Source: Adiantum capillus-veneris
Lineage: Eukaryota; Streptophyta; Polypodiopsida; Polypodiales; Pteridaceae
Assembly (NCBI GenBank): GCA_014529385.2
Contig: CM043969.1
Location: 22,694,446 to 22,758,445 of the forward strand
DNA length: 64,000 bases
Direction: 5' to 3'
The notes beneath the pieces are model-generated. The model did no database searches, was not told where the DNA came from, and saw nothing but the letters and a program-made list of their open reading frames with translations. The first letter of the stretch is position 1. Each line of letters begins with the position of its first letter. Below are positions 46,100 to 58,960 of this stretch, in pieces. The translations under genes were made by a program, and so were the position numbers.

Positions 46100-47190
46100 T
46101 CAACATACATGTCAATCTCATCATCACTTTGAATGAAATCTAATGCGTTGTCCTATCTTTCTTCATCACACATCCATAATTAACATTTTCATCATAGTCT
46201 TCATTTGAACTTCCCTGTGAAACAAACGGATCTGTATTGCCTCTTCTTTTGAATAGTTTGATTATTTACCCTGCAATGGGAATCTTCATTTTTGTCCCAT
46301 CCAACTCATGCAAGGTGTAAGTTGCATTCCTGTGTACATGCTTAACCACATAAGGAACAAACCACCTTTTTTAAAGATTTCTTATTGTTGAATGTTGGTT
46401 TTCAAGACTACTATCATCATACACCAACACCCAATCACCTTCCTCGTTGATAGCTTTAGGTCTGGGCCTATTCCTTTTATCAAATTTGTCTCTTATTCTT
46501 TAACCTTGCATCTTTCAAGTGTGCTATTGCAATCTCAATATCTTGAGGGTTTCTTTCTAATTGTTGTATGTGCAAAGCAAGAAGTTCTTCCCTACTCATT
46601 CCATCCTCCCAAGACAATACATTCCATATGGGAATTCCATCCTCAATTGGCATTAGATGTTTCCAACCATACATCAACTCAAAAAGCATATAACTCAAAA
46701 ATCTATGAGTTGTACGATCATCCCTTAAGCATAAGGTAATGGCCTAGGCCATTCTCCCAGTTTTCCTTTACAAGCTTTAACGAGATCTTTAATGATAGGA
46801 GGATACCAACACTTTGATTTACCATTCTATTCAAGATTCTATGCAGTACTGAGAGCAAGTTTTTAATGCCTAACCTAGAGAAAAATTCTCTTGCTTTGCC
46901 GACATCCAATTCACCCATGTCTGCTATTATTTTCCCGACACAACCATACTAATCACATCATCCAAGAGGATCTTACATGTCCCTTCCGTGATTTTTGTTC
47001 CTACAGCATGATGTTCAAATTGATTAGGAAAGTCTTCTTGTGCAAGCACTATGTATCTCATTTTCCATAAGCCCAACAGAATTGTAGCCGCTACCCACTT
47101 ATAATGCATGGCCAATGGGTAAGTAGGGTAGGTTGAAAGCATGGTTTGGTGGTATAAAAAGTATAGTCCTTGACACAATATAGGCTTGGT
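46100..47190 (-). pseudogene. minus-strand Ty3/gypsy integrase
   Basis: The minus-strand frame from 47178 reads MHYKWVAATILLGLWKMRYIV, then GTCKILLDDVISMVVSGK with a stop. The core continues with MGELDVGKAREFFSRLGIK, where the Asp of an ADRGEL-like motif is lost. From 46698 come LFELMYGWKHLMPIEDGIP and a C-terminal part (WVLVYDDSSLENQ, VVKHVHRNATYTLHELDGTK). The same order and motifs occur on the plus strand at 55900-56758, so both belong to one lineage. It is cut at 47190, right where the LTR of the next element begins. Confidence 0.82.
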
Positions 47191-47617
47191 GGTTCATGTC
47201 ATAAAATTTAATATCTAACCAACCCAAATGATTTTCTCATATTAAATTGATCATTTAATGTGGGATAATAAACGGGAACAAGGGTGAGAATATAAACATG
47301 TGCTTCTAGACCTATCTCAACACAGGACCAAAAGGAGAGATGGTTGCATCTCAATAGGGGTCCAAAAGGAGATGGTCTATCAAAGAGCAATGTGAAATAA
47401 GTGCTTCTAAACTTACCTCAGCAAGGGACCAAGAGGAGATATGGTTACATATGAATAGGGGTCCAAAAGGAGGTAGTTTATCAAAGAGCAACGTGCATAT
47501 AATGGAGCTTAAAAGACCTTAGGATTAGCTTCATTAAAGACCTCCAATGGTTAGTGTTAAAATTCCTTTCACCTTAGGCAAGCTAGGGCTGAGCTTGAGG
47601 TGGGAACCTGACCTAAT

Positions 47618-47752
47618 CTTGAGGTGCTTGTCGTGCTTGATGACTAAAGTGCTTGAGGTGCTTGTCGTGCTTGATGACTAAGGTACTTGAGGTGCTTGTC
47701 GTGCTTGATGACTAAGGTCTTGAGGTGCTTGTCATACTTAATGAGGAAGGTG
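47618..47752. repeat. 34-bp tandem repeat, four copies
   Basis: Units begin CTTGAGGTGCTTG at 47618, 47652, 47686 and 47719 (spacing 34, 34, 33). Related but more degenerate words occur at the same place in LTR A. Confidence 0.92.
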
Positions 47753-47960
47753 CTTGAGAAGCTTCCCATGCATGGGGGGTAAGGTGCTTGAGTCAAAAAC
47801 AAACTCTACAAACTTAATGAGGAAGGTGCTTGAGAAGCTTCCCATGCATGGGGAGTAAGGTGCTTGAGTCAAAAAGAGACCCTACAAACTTAATGAGGAA
47901 GGTGCTTGAAAAGCTTCCCATGCATGGGGGTAAGGTGCTTGAGGCAAAAAGAGACCCTAC
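47741..47960. repeat. 76-bp tandem repeat, about 2.9 copies
   Basis: Units begin ATGAGGAAGGTGCTTGA at 47741, 47817 and 47893, exactly 76 bases apart and nearly identical. The array is absent from LTR A, so it expanded in this copy or its recent ancestor. Confidence 0.93.
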
Positions 47961-49058
47961 AAAGGAGGGGGAAAGTCCCAAAGCTAGGGGAATCTTTGAC
48001 TTAACCTCCTACTCACCCAAAGGGAACCCCTTTTCCAAGGGGCACATGGGACACATGTCAGACTCGCCCTATGCTTAACCACATGGTGTGCTTGAATCCT
48101 ATTGGTTGGGCTAAAGAGGGGTCCAATGAACTTCTAGTTCCATCCAACAAATATCAAGATATATTCAAGATATCTCTCTCTCTCTCTCTCTCTCTCTCTA
48201 AGGGGTAAGCAGGACACTTGTCCAAAGACTACCCCTGCACTTGAATGCATGCTGCATGTGATTGGCTAGGGGGCAGAGGGGTCCAATGAGCTTGAAACAT
48301 GTGTAAACGCTACAACTCACCTCAAGCAAGCAAGGGGGGTGCTGGGGGGATATACATCACACACACACACACACACTCATTTTGTGGATTCATTCTCACT
48401 TGGTGAAAGTTGAGGAACTCCACCTCCTTCTCCAAGCTTGTGATAAGTGAGAGCCTACACCAACACTCTTGGCTTTGGAATGAAAATCCAACCAAGAGCC
48501 ATGCTTCAATGCTTAAGCTTACCATCTTCTCCATCTTCATTATTATGCTATTATGTATGCTAGCAAGAAGAGTGATGATAAGTGAGGAACTATTTCTTTC
48601 TCCAATGGAATGTTTCTTCTTCCTCTTCCCTATCCTCATTCCCCGCTAGCTATCTCCACCTTCAAAGGTGTTTGAGGCCTTGGGACTGAGGCTTGGGATA
48701 ATTAATGCTTTCTACAAAGTTGATGTTATGCTTGTGATGCATGAAGCTTTGCATCTTCATTGAATCACCTAGGTCACAAGGAACACAAAGATTGTATTGT
48801 ACCAAGTCTCTCTTGATGGGAGAAACTATAATACAAAGGGGGACCGGCTCCGTATGAATCCGGTCCTCAACTATTGTCATGTTCTTTAAACTCTCTCTTG
48901 CAAAAGTATTGTTCATACCAAGTTAACTAAGTACCATGTTTATGTTGCTACCATAAATTAAGTTCACCCGCTATGCTCACAAAATAATCTCACAAAAGCG
49001 CTTCACCTAATTTTCTACTGTCGCTACTCTCAAAGCTCATAGGCCATTTCCATTACAT

Positions 49059-49070
49059 TGGTATCAGAGC
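49059..49070 (+). other. primer-binding site, tRNA-iMet
   Basis: TGGTATCAGAGC, a perfect match to the widely used plant initiator-Met primer site, one base after the LTR end. Confidence 0.95.
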
Positions 49071-49428
49071 ATTTTGTTTTTATTTTCTTTCTTAAGAAGG
49101 GAGGTCCTTAAGTAGCCTATTAATGGTTGATTTTGTTAATTATATTAGGGCAAGTGGGACTAGGATCTATTATTGGTTTTGTTGAGCCCACTATGTGGGA
49201 TATGGTGCACACCTGGGTGATTTGGTCTTAATAATGGAGTCTTTTTAGACTTGCCTATGGACTTATCATTATTGAGCCATAAGAAGTCCGAAAGGAGCTA
49301 TCCCTCGACAACTTTTCTATGTTAGACTCACTCCACTACTCTTTATAATTAACCAATTCAAGCCGTGGGTGTAGATACTTAAGTGCCTATTTTCAAAGGT
49401 TAAGAGGAGTAGCAACGAAGGTTTTGAA

Positions 49429-50901
49429 TTGCCAAAGCATATACTAAGTAAACACATAAGTTATTTTAACATGGTTGACAATAACCAAGAGAGTAGAATG
49501 AACATTGATAACTTTGATTTTTCACATGAAGGTGCTAATGATGATGCCCCCATGTTTGTTAATTATCTTGTCACTAGGTTGCAACAAGCTATGGGAAACC
49601 CCGCTTTGCAAGACAAAGTTACTCAACAACTTTGTGCTTATGGAATTTCCTTTCTTCTCCAAGAGGAGAGAGAGCTTAGGAGGCCTCTTGTTGGTGAGAC
49701 TCCCAAAAGAAGACTCTCTCCCATACGAGAGGAGGAATCCAAAGATCAAGAAAGTAATGAATCCCTAAATTCCTCCGAAGATGTGGCTCCTCGAAGATGG
49801 TGGACTAAACGATCGCCAACTCCTCCCAAGAGGAAACGGTTAACCCATAGTCCTTCTCCTCATCACTTCAAAAAGGGAAGAGAGGAAACAAAGGAAGAAA
49901 AGGACAAGAAAGAGGTCACCCTCTTCTCCTTCTTCTTCACCTTCCTCCTCTTCCTTCGAAAGAAATAGTTATTCTCCTAGAGAATACAAGAGGGGAGGAC
50001 ATCGCAAATCTTATCCTGCATGGTGAAGGTCACAAAAGCTCAAGAAGTCCAAAGAGGGAGGAAAGATTATCTCTTTTCTCACCTATGATGGCACCTTTGG
50101 TGCTATTGATAAAGTATTGGTCTTCATCCAACAATTTGATGCGGCCTTTGGAGATGAGGGTTTCATGGAGTCCTCTAAGCTACACTATGTATCTATGCAC
50201 TTCCAAAAAAATTGACTCGTCAATGGTGGGCTAGCCTTCGTGGCAAAGGCAAAGCCCCAAAGACATGGAAATTTCTACGAGTTTCCATCATGAAGCAATT
50301 CCTTGCAAGTGATGCAAAGGACAAATTGCTTACCAAATGGTGAAGTTTAAAGATTCTCTCTCATGAGTCTATCCACAAATATGTGGACAAGTTTTGGATT
50401 TACATCTCAAGACTACTATCTTTCAAAAGATAGACTTTGTCGAGCAAAAACAACAATTTTGTGCGGAATTACCCAAAGAGATGACCGAGTATGTCAACGT
50501 CCTGGCTCTATCAACAAAGTAATCCCCCACACCATGGTTGCTTCGCGTATCAATTTCCAACAAGGGGATAGATGGAATGTCAAGCCCATGGAAAATAAAG
50601 ACAAAAGTGATGTCAAGGGGAAAACCAATGCCCACAATTCTTACCAAGGCTATTCCAACAACAATTGGTCCAAGGAAAAGGGAGTTTACAAAGTAAATAT
50701 AAAATCTCTCCTAAAGAGCTAGAAGCTTTTCGTAAGGACCACAAATGTTTTAAGTGTGGGGAGCAAGGCCATGGTTATCGTCCTTGCCCCAATAGAATTG
50801 CCCGCAATGAGACTCCTAGAGGCTCTATGTTTGAAGCTCCAAAAGAAGATGCTCATTGCCAAGGATTTCTCCTTTCCTATGCTTGGGAAAAGATGCAATA
50901 G
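49429..50901 (+). pseudogene. gag: gag with CCHC knuckle
   Basis: Frame 49429-49968 starts MPKHILSKHISYFNMVDNNQ; a second ATG at 49471 is equally possible. It has VNYLVTRLQQAMGNPALQDK and a basic Ser/Pro-rich stretch (PRRWWTKRSPTPPKRKR). After frameshifts the gag core is visible near 50200-50420 (WWASLRGKGKAPKTWKFLRV, HKYVDKFWIYISRL). The frame 50665-50901 then holds HKCFKCGEQGHGYRPCPNR, an intact CX2CX4HX4C knuckle starting at 50745. Several stops separate the parts. Confidence 0.85.
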
Positions 50902-51249
50902 CATGATGCCTTTATTTTGTTTGTCAACTCCACGGAGTTGACCACCAAGCTAGGATTACAAGACCACGAGATGGGAGATACATTAAAAGCCAATGGATCT
51001 ATCAAGGGACAAGACATCTTAGTTACTCCCTTAATTGGAAAATTGAGGCTTCATGTCCAAATCTATGTGGACAAAAAGGATTTCTTCATCTCCCCTCTCA
51101 AACATGAGAATGTTATCACTGGGGCACCATGGTTTAGCCGCATGGCTTCCAACATGAAGTTCCCTGAAAGGAGAATCTACTTCACCTACAGGAAAAAAAG
51201 CATGTACGTAGATGCTAATGAGTCGAGGAACACCATATCCTTGCAATAA
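50902..51249 (+). pseudogene. aspartic protease, catalytic motif lost
   Basis: The frame 50917-51249 begins FVNSTELTTKLGLQDHEMG and runs through GSIKGQDILVTPLIGKLRL and ENVITGAPWFSRMASNM, the layout of a gypsy protease. Where the catalytic Asp-Ser/Thr-Gly should be it reads Asn-Ser-Thr, and the residues that normally follow are missing. It would be inactive. It lies between the gag knuckle and RT, as expected. Confidence 0.8.
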
Positions 51250-51339
51250 ATGGAATCAAGAGGTATTAGAGTTGTCTAATTTCCTAAATGGGTCCCAAGA
51301 TGTTTCCATTGATGACATTCCTAGTGAGCTACCTCTAAA

Positions 51340-52210
51340 ATGAGGGATGATGACGATGCAATTGAGCTCCTACCAGGAAGCTCATTGCCTAACAAGCCTC
51401 CCTATCGAGTTTCACAATCTCAACAAGAGGATATAATGAGGCAAGTGCATGAATTGAGGAAAAAAGGGATGGTGAGGTCTAGCTCCTCTCCATTTTGTTC
51501 ACCCTTGCTTTTAGTGCAAAATAAAGATGACACATATCACATGTGTGTTGACTATAGAGCACTAAAGAAGATCACTATAAAAAATAGATTTCCCGTGCCG
51601 TGGGTAGAAGATCTAGTTGATAACTTACAAGTTTTGGCCTAACAAATGCTCCAGACACATTCAAACTCATGATGGACAAAAATATTTAGGCCATTCAAAT
51701 TCTCTTGAGGAGTCGAAGCGACACCTCCAGGTAAGCTTTCAAGTTGTGAGAGAGAATAAGCTTTTCATTAATCAAAAGAAAAGAGAATTTTTCCTAGAAG
51801 AGATTCAATATTTAGGTCACATTATCTCTAAAGATGGCACCCATATGGATGCAACAAAATTAGAGATAATAAAAGGATGGCCTAATCCAAGGAATCTACA
51901 GGAGGAAGAAGCTTCATAGGTATGCGTGCATACTATCGATGCTTCATTAAAAAACAATCTCGCTAATAGCAAGCCCATTACATGACTTAACAAAAAAGAA
52001 TGTTAAATATTCATGGATTGCAAAAGTGTAAGAAGCTTTGGAAGAAGCTTAAGGAGAATCTTATCTCTCAACGTGTGCTCACACTACTAGATCTCTCAAA
52101 GCCATTTGAGATCCAATGTGATGCTTGTGGTGATTGCCTTGGAACTATTTTGATTCAAGAAGGGCATGCCATAGCATATGAGAGTCAAAGACTCAACTTC
52201 GATAAGTGAG
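51340..52210 (+). pseudogene. reverse transcriptase with the YxDD region deleted
   Basis: Frame 51340-51642 has LPGSSLPNKPPYRVSQSQQE, SSPFCSPLLLVQNKDDTYHM and CVDYRALKKITIKNRFPVP, the early RT motifs. In another frame GLTNAPDTFKLMMD follows (51640-51685). The sequence then jumps near 51690 to SNSLEESKRHLQ, which normally lies just after the YLDD active site, so roughly 20 codons including the catalytic aspartates are gone. Downstream motifs (FFLEEIQYLGHIISKDGTHM) and the RNase H junction follow. Confidence 0.88.
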
Positions 52211-52500
52211 TGTTGGGAAAATACAAAAAAAGAGCAACTAGCTATTCTATATGCCCTAAACACGTGGAAACACTATCTCTTGGGGACTCTGTTCATTCTA
52301 CAAATGGATCAGAAAGCCTCAAGAAATTCATGACGCAAACCAAGCTCTCAGACAAAAAAATGAGGTGGGAAAATTTTCTTTTTCAGTTTAAATTTCATAT
52401 TGTTTACATTGCTAACAAGCACAATCAAGTGGTCGACGCACTTTCACAAACGGCCAAGGGTAAATGTGGTGTCTATAGAAACTCACAATGATCTATCTTT
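52000..52500 (+). pseudogene. RNase H domain of gypsy polyprotein
   Basis: Frames 52000-52209 and 52210-52491 contain LLDLSKPFEIQCDACGDCLG, LIQEGHAIAYESQRLN, then FKFHIVYIANKHNQVVDALS. These are the standard RNase H segments of Ty3/gypsy (the DAS/DAC-type first acidic motif and the HNxxVDALS end). A stop at 52207-52209 divides the two parts. Confidence 0.85.
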
Positions 52501-53373
52501 TATGATAGATGAGTATGCTATTGATCGAGACTTTAAGTATGTAATTACAGCCTTTGCAATAGGGAAGAAAAAGGAACCATTCACCTTGAAGGACGGTTAT
52601 CTTCCAAATGGAAATAGGCTATGTGTTAACCACCCATATAGTAAGAAAGTCATGTATGAATCCCATAATTCTTCTTGTACGGGGAAAATAGGGACTTCAT
52701 AGTCTACTCTTCGAGGAGTAGAAATGTATTTCTGCTAGTCTACCATGAAAACTAAACATACAAGAGTATGTTTCAAAATGCATGGTATACCAAAAGTTGA
52801 AATTTGATCGAGGGAAGAAACTTGGATTGTTTCAGTCTCAACAGGCTTAACAAGAAAACACAATCTATGCATGTCAAAAAGACTATTAAGGCACATTGAA
52901 TGGCAAACCTCTTTAGATCTCAAATTTTCAAGCATCATGGATTTCCAACATTCATAGTGTCGGACAAAGATCCTAGAATGACCACAATAATTTCTAGAAG
53001 GGTCTCTTTGAGAATCTAAGAAGTAGATTAAATTTTTCTTTCGGTCTATCATCCACAAATGGATGACCAAAATGAAATAACTAATCTAACGATCCTTGAT
53101 CTACTAAAAGCCTATGTCATGGAAGTGGATCAACGTTCTCAATGAGAGAAGTACGTACCTCTTATAGAATATGTGTACAATGACATTGTACATACTTCTA
53201 TGGGGAAAGCACCTTTCAAAGTTAAAGAGGAAGGTCCAAAAGTACCTTACTACTTAAAGTACATGGGAAGATCTTCGCTACTAATGAATATAGCAAAGAC
53301 TCACAAGAATATTTACCAAAGAGTAAAGAGGTTATATACATCTCAAAGCAAAGGCAAAAAGGGTTGCTTCTAA
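52500..53373 (+). pseudogene. integrase, core partly deleted
   Basis: The zinc-binding region is recognisable at 52604-52740 (VMYESHNSSCTGKIG, then STLRGVEMYFCWSTMK). The segment that should carry the first catalytic Asp is not found. The core resumes with MANLFRSQIFKHHGFPTFIV and SDKDPRM (second Asp), then SVYHPQMDDQNEITN with the catalytic Glu. Frame 53173-53373 continues the integrase C-terminal part (YNDIVHTSMGKAPFKV). Multiple stops occur. Confidence 0.82.
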
Positions 53374-53830
53374 TAAGCACAGAAGAGACTTGCTAAAATT
53401 TCTCAAGGGTCATCTAAGGCATACTACGGGAAAGAATCCTTTGGGCCACCAAGAGTATTATGCTAAACTAGCAAAAAGATACTATGGTTCTTTTTAAATT
53501 CTTAAGTCAATCAATGAGATGGCTTATTGATTAAAGTTTCCCAACCATTGGCTCATGCTGCACAATGTTTTCCATGAGAACCTACATAAGCCTTACAAAG
53601 GAGCGCCATTCAAAGAAGCAATAGTTGCAGACCCTCCAAAAATCGGAGATCAAGAAGAAGTACTTCAATCCAAGTCCATCCTATGACATGAAGAAAAGGT
53701 ATTAAGAAACGGTAACATTATTTGACGATATCTTATTAAGTTAAAGAATTATCCTTTTAACATGCTTAATGGATGCAAGGAACCTAGCTTAAGGATAATA
53801 TGAACCTTGTCAATGCTTACAATGCTGCAC
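53374..53830 (+). pseudogene. integrase tail with chromodomain-like end
   Basis: Across shifting frames I read LPNHWLMLHNVFHENLHKPY, EEVLQSKSIL and then VLRNGNIIRRYLIKLKNYPF followed by NMLNGCKE. The GKxxRRYLIKxKNYP-type end resembles the chromodomain at the C-terminus of chromovirus integrases, which directs insertion to modified chromatin. The lineage assignment is an inference. The reading ends near NLVNAYNAALE. Confidence 0.6.
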
Positions 53831-54194
53831 TAGAATAAGCACATGAAAATGCATTTTAAATGAAAAATATTTTTGTCTTATAAGACTAGTTCTCTTTTTA
53901 TTGTGCACAAATTTAAAAAGTATGCATGCTTACAATCATGTTTGTGGTGAAGACGTCTCCCAAACACCAAGTAGAACTTGTCACTCTACTTTGGAAGTAT
54001 AATATGGACTAAAGACCAAACATGCTTGCGGAAACTATGTCTCCCAAGAACCAAATGGATTAGTCATCCATCTCGAAATGATGTCGTAGGGTAAAAAGGG
54101 ATCCTCTACCTGCTAAGAAAAATTGACTAATGACTATGGATTTATCTCTTTTACCTCATAGTCAAGGACGACTATCATTTCAAGAGAGAGGTAA
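53831..54194 (+). other. 3' non-coding tail and polypurine tract
   Basis: Non-coding; it ends with CAAGAGAGAGGTAA, the purine-rich tract before LTR C. The portion from about 54025 matches 33681-33848 upstream of LTR A. Confidence 0.7.
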
Positions 54195-54505
54195 TGGTAT
54201 AAAATCTAATATCTAACCAACCCAAATGATTTTCTCATATTAAACTGATCAATTAATGTGGGATAATAAACGGGAACAAGGTTAGAATATAGACATGTGC
54301 TTCTAGAGCTATCTCAATACAGGACCAAAAGGAGAGATGGTTTCATCTCAATAGGGGTCCAAAAGGAGATAGTCTATCAAAGAGCAATGTGAAATAAGTG
54401 CTTCTAGACTTACCTTAGTAGGGGACCAAGAGGAGAGATGGTTACATCTCAATAGGGGTCCAAAAGGAGGTAGTCTATCAAAGAGCAACGTGCATCTAAT
54501 AAAGC
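54195..54505 (+). repeat. LTR C, truncated 3' LTR
   Basis: It begins TGGTATAAAATC, aligns with the first ~310 bases of LTR B and breaks at about 54505, where gypsy RT sequence of another lineage begins. Confidence 0.87.
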
Positions 54506-55680
54506 ATGGATATGACAACCAAGCTTACTCATTTGGGATTAGTAAGAATGTAGAAATTGCCACAGGGTGCAACTAATTCAGTTGCTCACATGATGAATGG
54601 GATGAACAAAGTGTTGGAGGATTTCATTCCTCAATTTACCATGCCTTTTATTGACGATGTGACGATAAAAGGGTGAAAAAGATGAAATCAAAGATAAGAG
54701 GGGATGCAAACAGTTTGTGGATAACCATATTGTTGATTGTGATAGAATATTACCAAGGCATGAGGAGGTCAACCTTACACTCTTAGGCCAAAGTTTGTGT
54801 TTGGGGTCACATAATTTTTAATTGTGGAACCCTTATGCGCGCAAACCATCTAGTACAAGAACAAGCCCTGCCAAAGTGGATGCTATTCAAAGGATGAAGA
54901 AGACATGCAATTAGATTATAGAAGTGCAAAAATTTTTAGGTGCATGTGTTTTTTACTTGATATGGCTACCCCATTTTCCACATGTTGTAGAGGTTTTCTA
55001 ACAATTGCTTAGGAAGAGACATAAATATTTTTGTGAAGAAGAACACTCAAAGGCTGTTCATAAACTAAAGAAGATGTTACAAGAGGCTCCTACATTAAAA
55101 GAAATAAACTACAAAAGCAAAAAGCCAATTATTGCAACCGTTGACCCGAGTCCTACAGGTATTGGGTGGGCTATTGGAAATGATGACGAGAAGGGGAAAA
55201 GGTATGCTATGAGATCTGGTGACAAAGTATTAATTGCTTGGTAGAGAGCATATCTGCAGGTAAAAAGGGAACTTTGGGGTGTAGCAACTGCCCTAAGGTG
55301 TGACAAGAAGTACTTAATTGGTGCTTTTGTAATAGTGGAAATCGCTTGTTTACCATTACTTGGTATGATCACAAGTTTTTCTACACCAGACATAGCTATA
55401 CTATGCTAGATAGTATATATTAAGTCATCAAATCCTGAGTTTTGTCATATTGAAGGTAAGGACAATCTGATAGTTGACATGTTGTCGAGGTCTAGATTTG
55501 AAGATGAAGAGACTATGATTTTTGAAGATGAAGATGTGGGATTGAGGTTCTTTACTTATTCAAAATTGCATGTAGAATTTAAAAGCATGGTTTTTGCACT
55601 ACAATCTTTTATAGAGGAAAAATATGAAGGTGAATGGTTGATAAATGGGAAATATTTGAGCACACTAAAGAAGTAGGAGG
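54506..55680 (+). pseudogene. RT end and RNase H of the second gypsy lineage
   Basis: RT motifs LPQGATNSVAHMMNG and FTMPFIDDVTIKG (an F-I-D-D active site, 54635-54670) are visible, followed by stops. RNase H follows: frame 55005-55244 has LKEINYKSKKPIIATVDPSP and GIGWAIGNDDEKGKRYAMRS. A later segment reads KSSNPEFCHIEGKDNLIVDM. Frame 55479-55676 continues SRSRFEDEETMIFEDEDVGL. All catalytic domains are interrupted. Confidence 0.82.
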
Positions 55681-55699
55681 ACTGGAAGAATTCCATGAG

Positions 55700-56758
55700 T
55701 CGCTATAGGGGCAGGACATAGGGGAGTTTGGGCCACTTTTGCTAATCAAAAATCGATATTGGTGGAAGGGTATGTATAATATGTGGTGCACTTTGTTGAA
55801 ACTTGTATTGTATGTCAAATGTACTCAAATGAAAAGCATCAAAATGGTTTACATCCAGAGTATCCATTGTGCATGTATTTCAAATGGGTAGTCAATTTGA
55901 TTACAATGCCATAGGGTTATAGAAAATGAGGTACATTAGGCTTTTCAGGGAAGATTTGACAAACTAGGTTGAAGGGAGGGCTTTGCGAACCAAAGATACA
56001 AGCATGGTATGTAGGTTTTTTCTTGAAGATGTAGTATGTAGATATGGTTCTGTTGGAAGAGTTATTGCAGATAGAAGAGAGCTTCATGCTAACAAAGCCA
56101 GCGACTATTTTGCTTGTATGAGTGTCAAGTTAACACTTGCTACTACATACAATCCAAAAGGAATGTGAAAAGTGAAAGAGAACATCCTCCCATTGTCAAG
56201 GCATTGGCTAGAGCATGTAAGGGCCATATTGGTGATTGTCCTCGGTTACTTCCTTATCCTTTATGGGCGGACCATACTACACATAGAACAATTACATGTT
56301 TCATTCCATCAAAGCTTATGTATGGACAAAAGCCCATTATGCCTCTTGAGGAGACTGTAGAAACATGGAGTATATTTCCTTTGGATACAGAGATGACCAA
56401 AGAAGACTTTCTTGCTGTAAGGAATTGATATCTAGAGAGGAGAAGCGAAGACGTTGAAGCTGCAAAGGAGAAATGGAGGAGTGCTTGTTTGAAAAATAAG
56501 GTGGCTTCTGATAAATGGCATAGGCTAAGGAAATGTGCTATTCAAGAATGGGATCGGGTTATTGTTTATGATAGCAATTTGGACAACAAGTATACAACTA
56601 TGTGGAAGGTGGTTAAGCGGTGGTTTGGCCTGTATGTGGTGAAACATGCTTTTCCTAAAGCTACCTACAAGTTATGTGAAATGGATGGTGTGGAGTTGAA
56701 GATCCCAATTGCAGATAATCATGTCAAGCTATATAAAAGGAGGAATGAAGAGATTTAA
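55700..56758 (+). pseudogene. integrase of the second gypsy lineage
   Basis: Core motifs in frame 55983-56168 are SMVCRFFLEDVVCRYGSVG and RVIADRRELHANKASDYF (Asp in ADR), then TLATTYNPKGM and a stop. Frame 56114-56428 carries HPPIVKALARACKGHIGDCP and SKLMYGQKPIMPLEETVE. Frame 56489-56758 is the C-terminal part (WDRVIVYDSNLDNKY, YVVKHAFPKATYKLCEMDG) ending at TAA 56756-56758. The frames overlap, showing frameshifts rather than separate genes. Confidence 0.86.
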
Positions 56759-56883
56759 ATTGAAGATAAAGACTTCAATGTGGACAAAGATAAGGATTTA
56801 GATGATGAAGATGTGCCTTCTAAAGAAGATGTTGCCTTAGATAATTTCTAAAGATTGGAACATACCAGATGATGTGCATGTTT

Positions 56884-56895
56884 AAAGGGGGTGGA
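56884..56895 (+). other. polypurine tract of the second gypsy lineage
   Basis: AAAGGGGGTGGA directly before TGTCATGCCGG. The minus-strand relative at 46040-46026 reads TTTAGAGGGGGTAGA. Confidence 0.8.

Positions 56896-58960
<2,065 letters not shown>

Larger units (their letters stand above)
47197..49057 (+). repeat. 5' LTR B, TGTCATAAAA family
   Basis: It starts TGTCATAAAATT and ends CATTACA, one base before the primer-binding site, which fixes the end. Length is 1,861 bp. It shares both ends with LTR A (33849-35696). It contains two tandem arrays (47618-47752 and 47741-47960), a (TC)n run at 48172-48199 and a (CA)n run near 48357-48376. Confidence 0.92.
47197..54505 (+). mobile_element. Ty3/gypsy element with 5' LTR, PBS, gag-pol and truncated 3' LTR
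   Basis: A 5' LTR (47197-49057) is followed by a tRNA-iMet primer-binding site, gag with a knuckle, protease, RT, RNase H, integrase and a chromodomain-like tail, in the Ty3/gypsy order. A 3' tail then leads to LTR C at 54195, cut off after ~310 bases by a different gypsy element. Every coding domain has stops or deletions. The 5' LTR lies directly against a minus-strand integrase, suggesting insertion into an older element. A target duplication cannot be tested because the 3' LTR is truncated. Confidence 0.88.
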
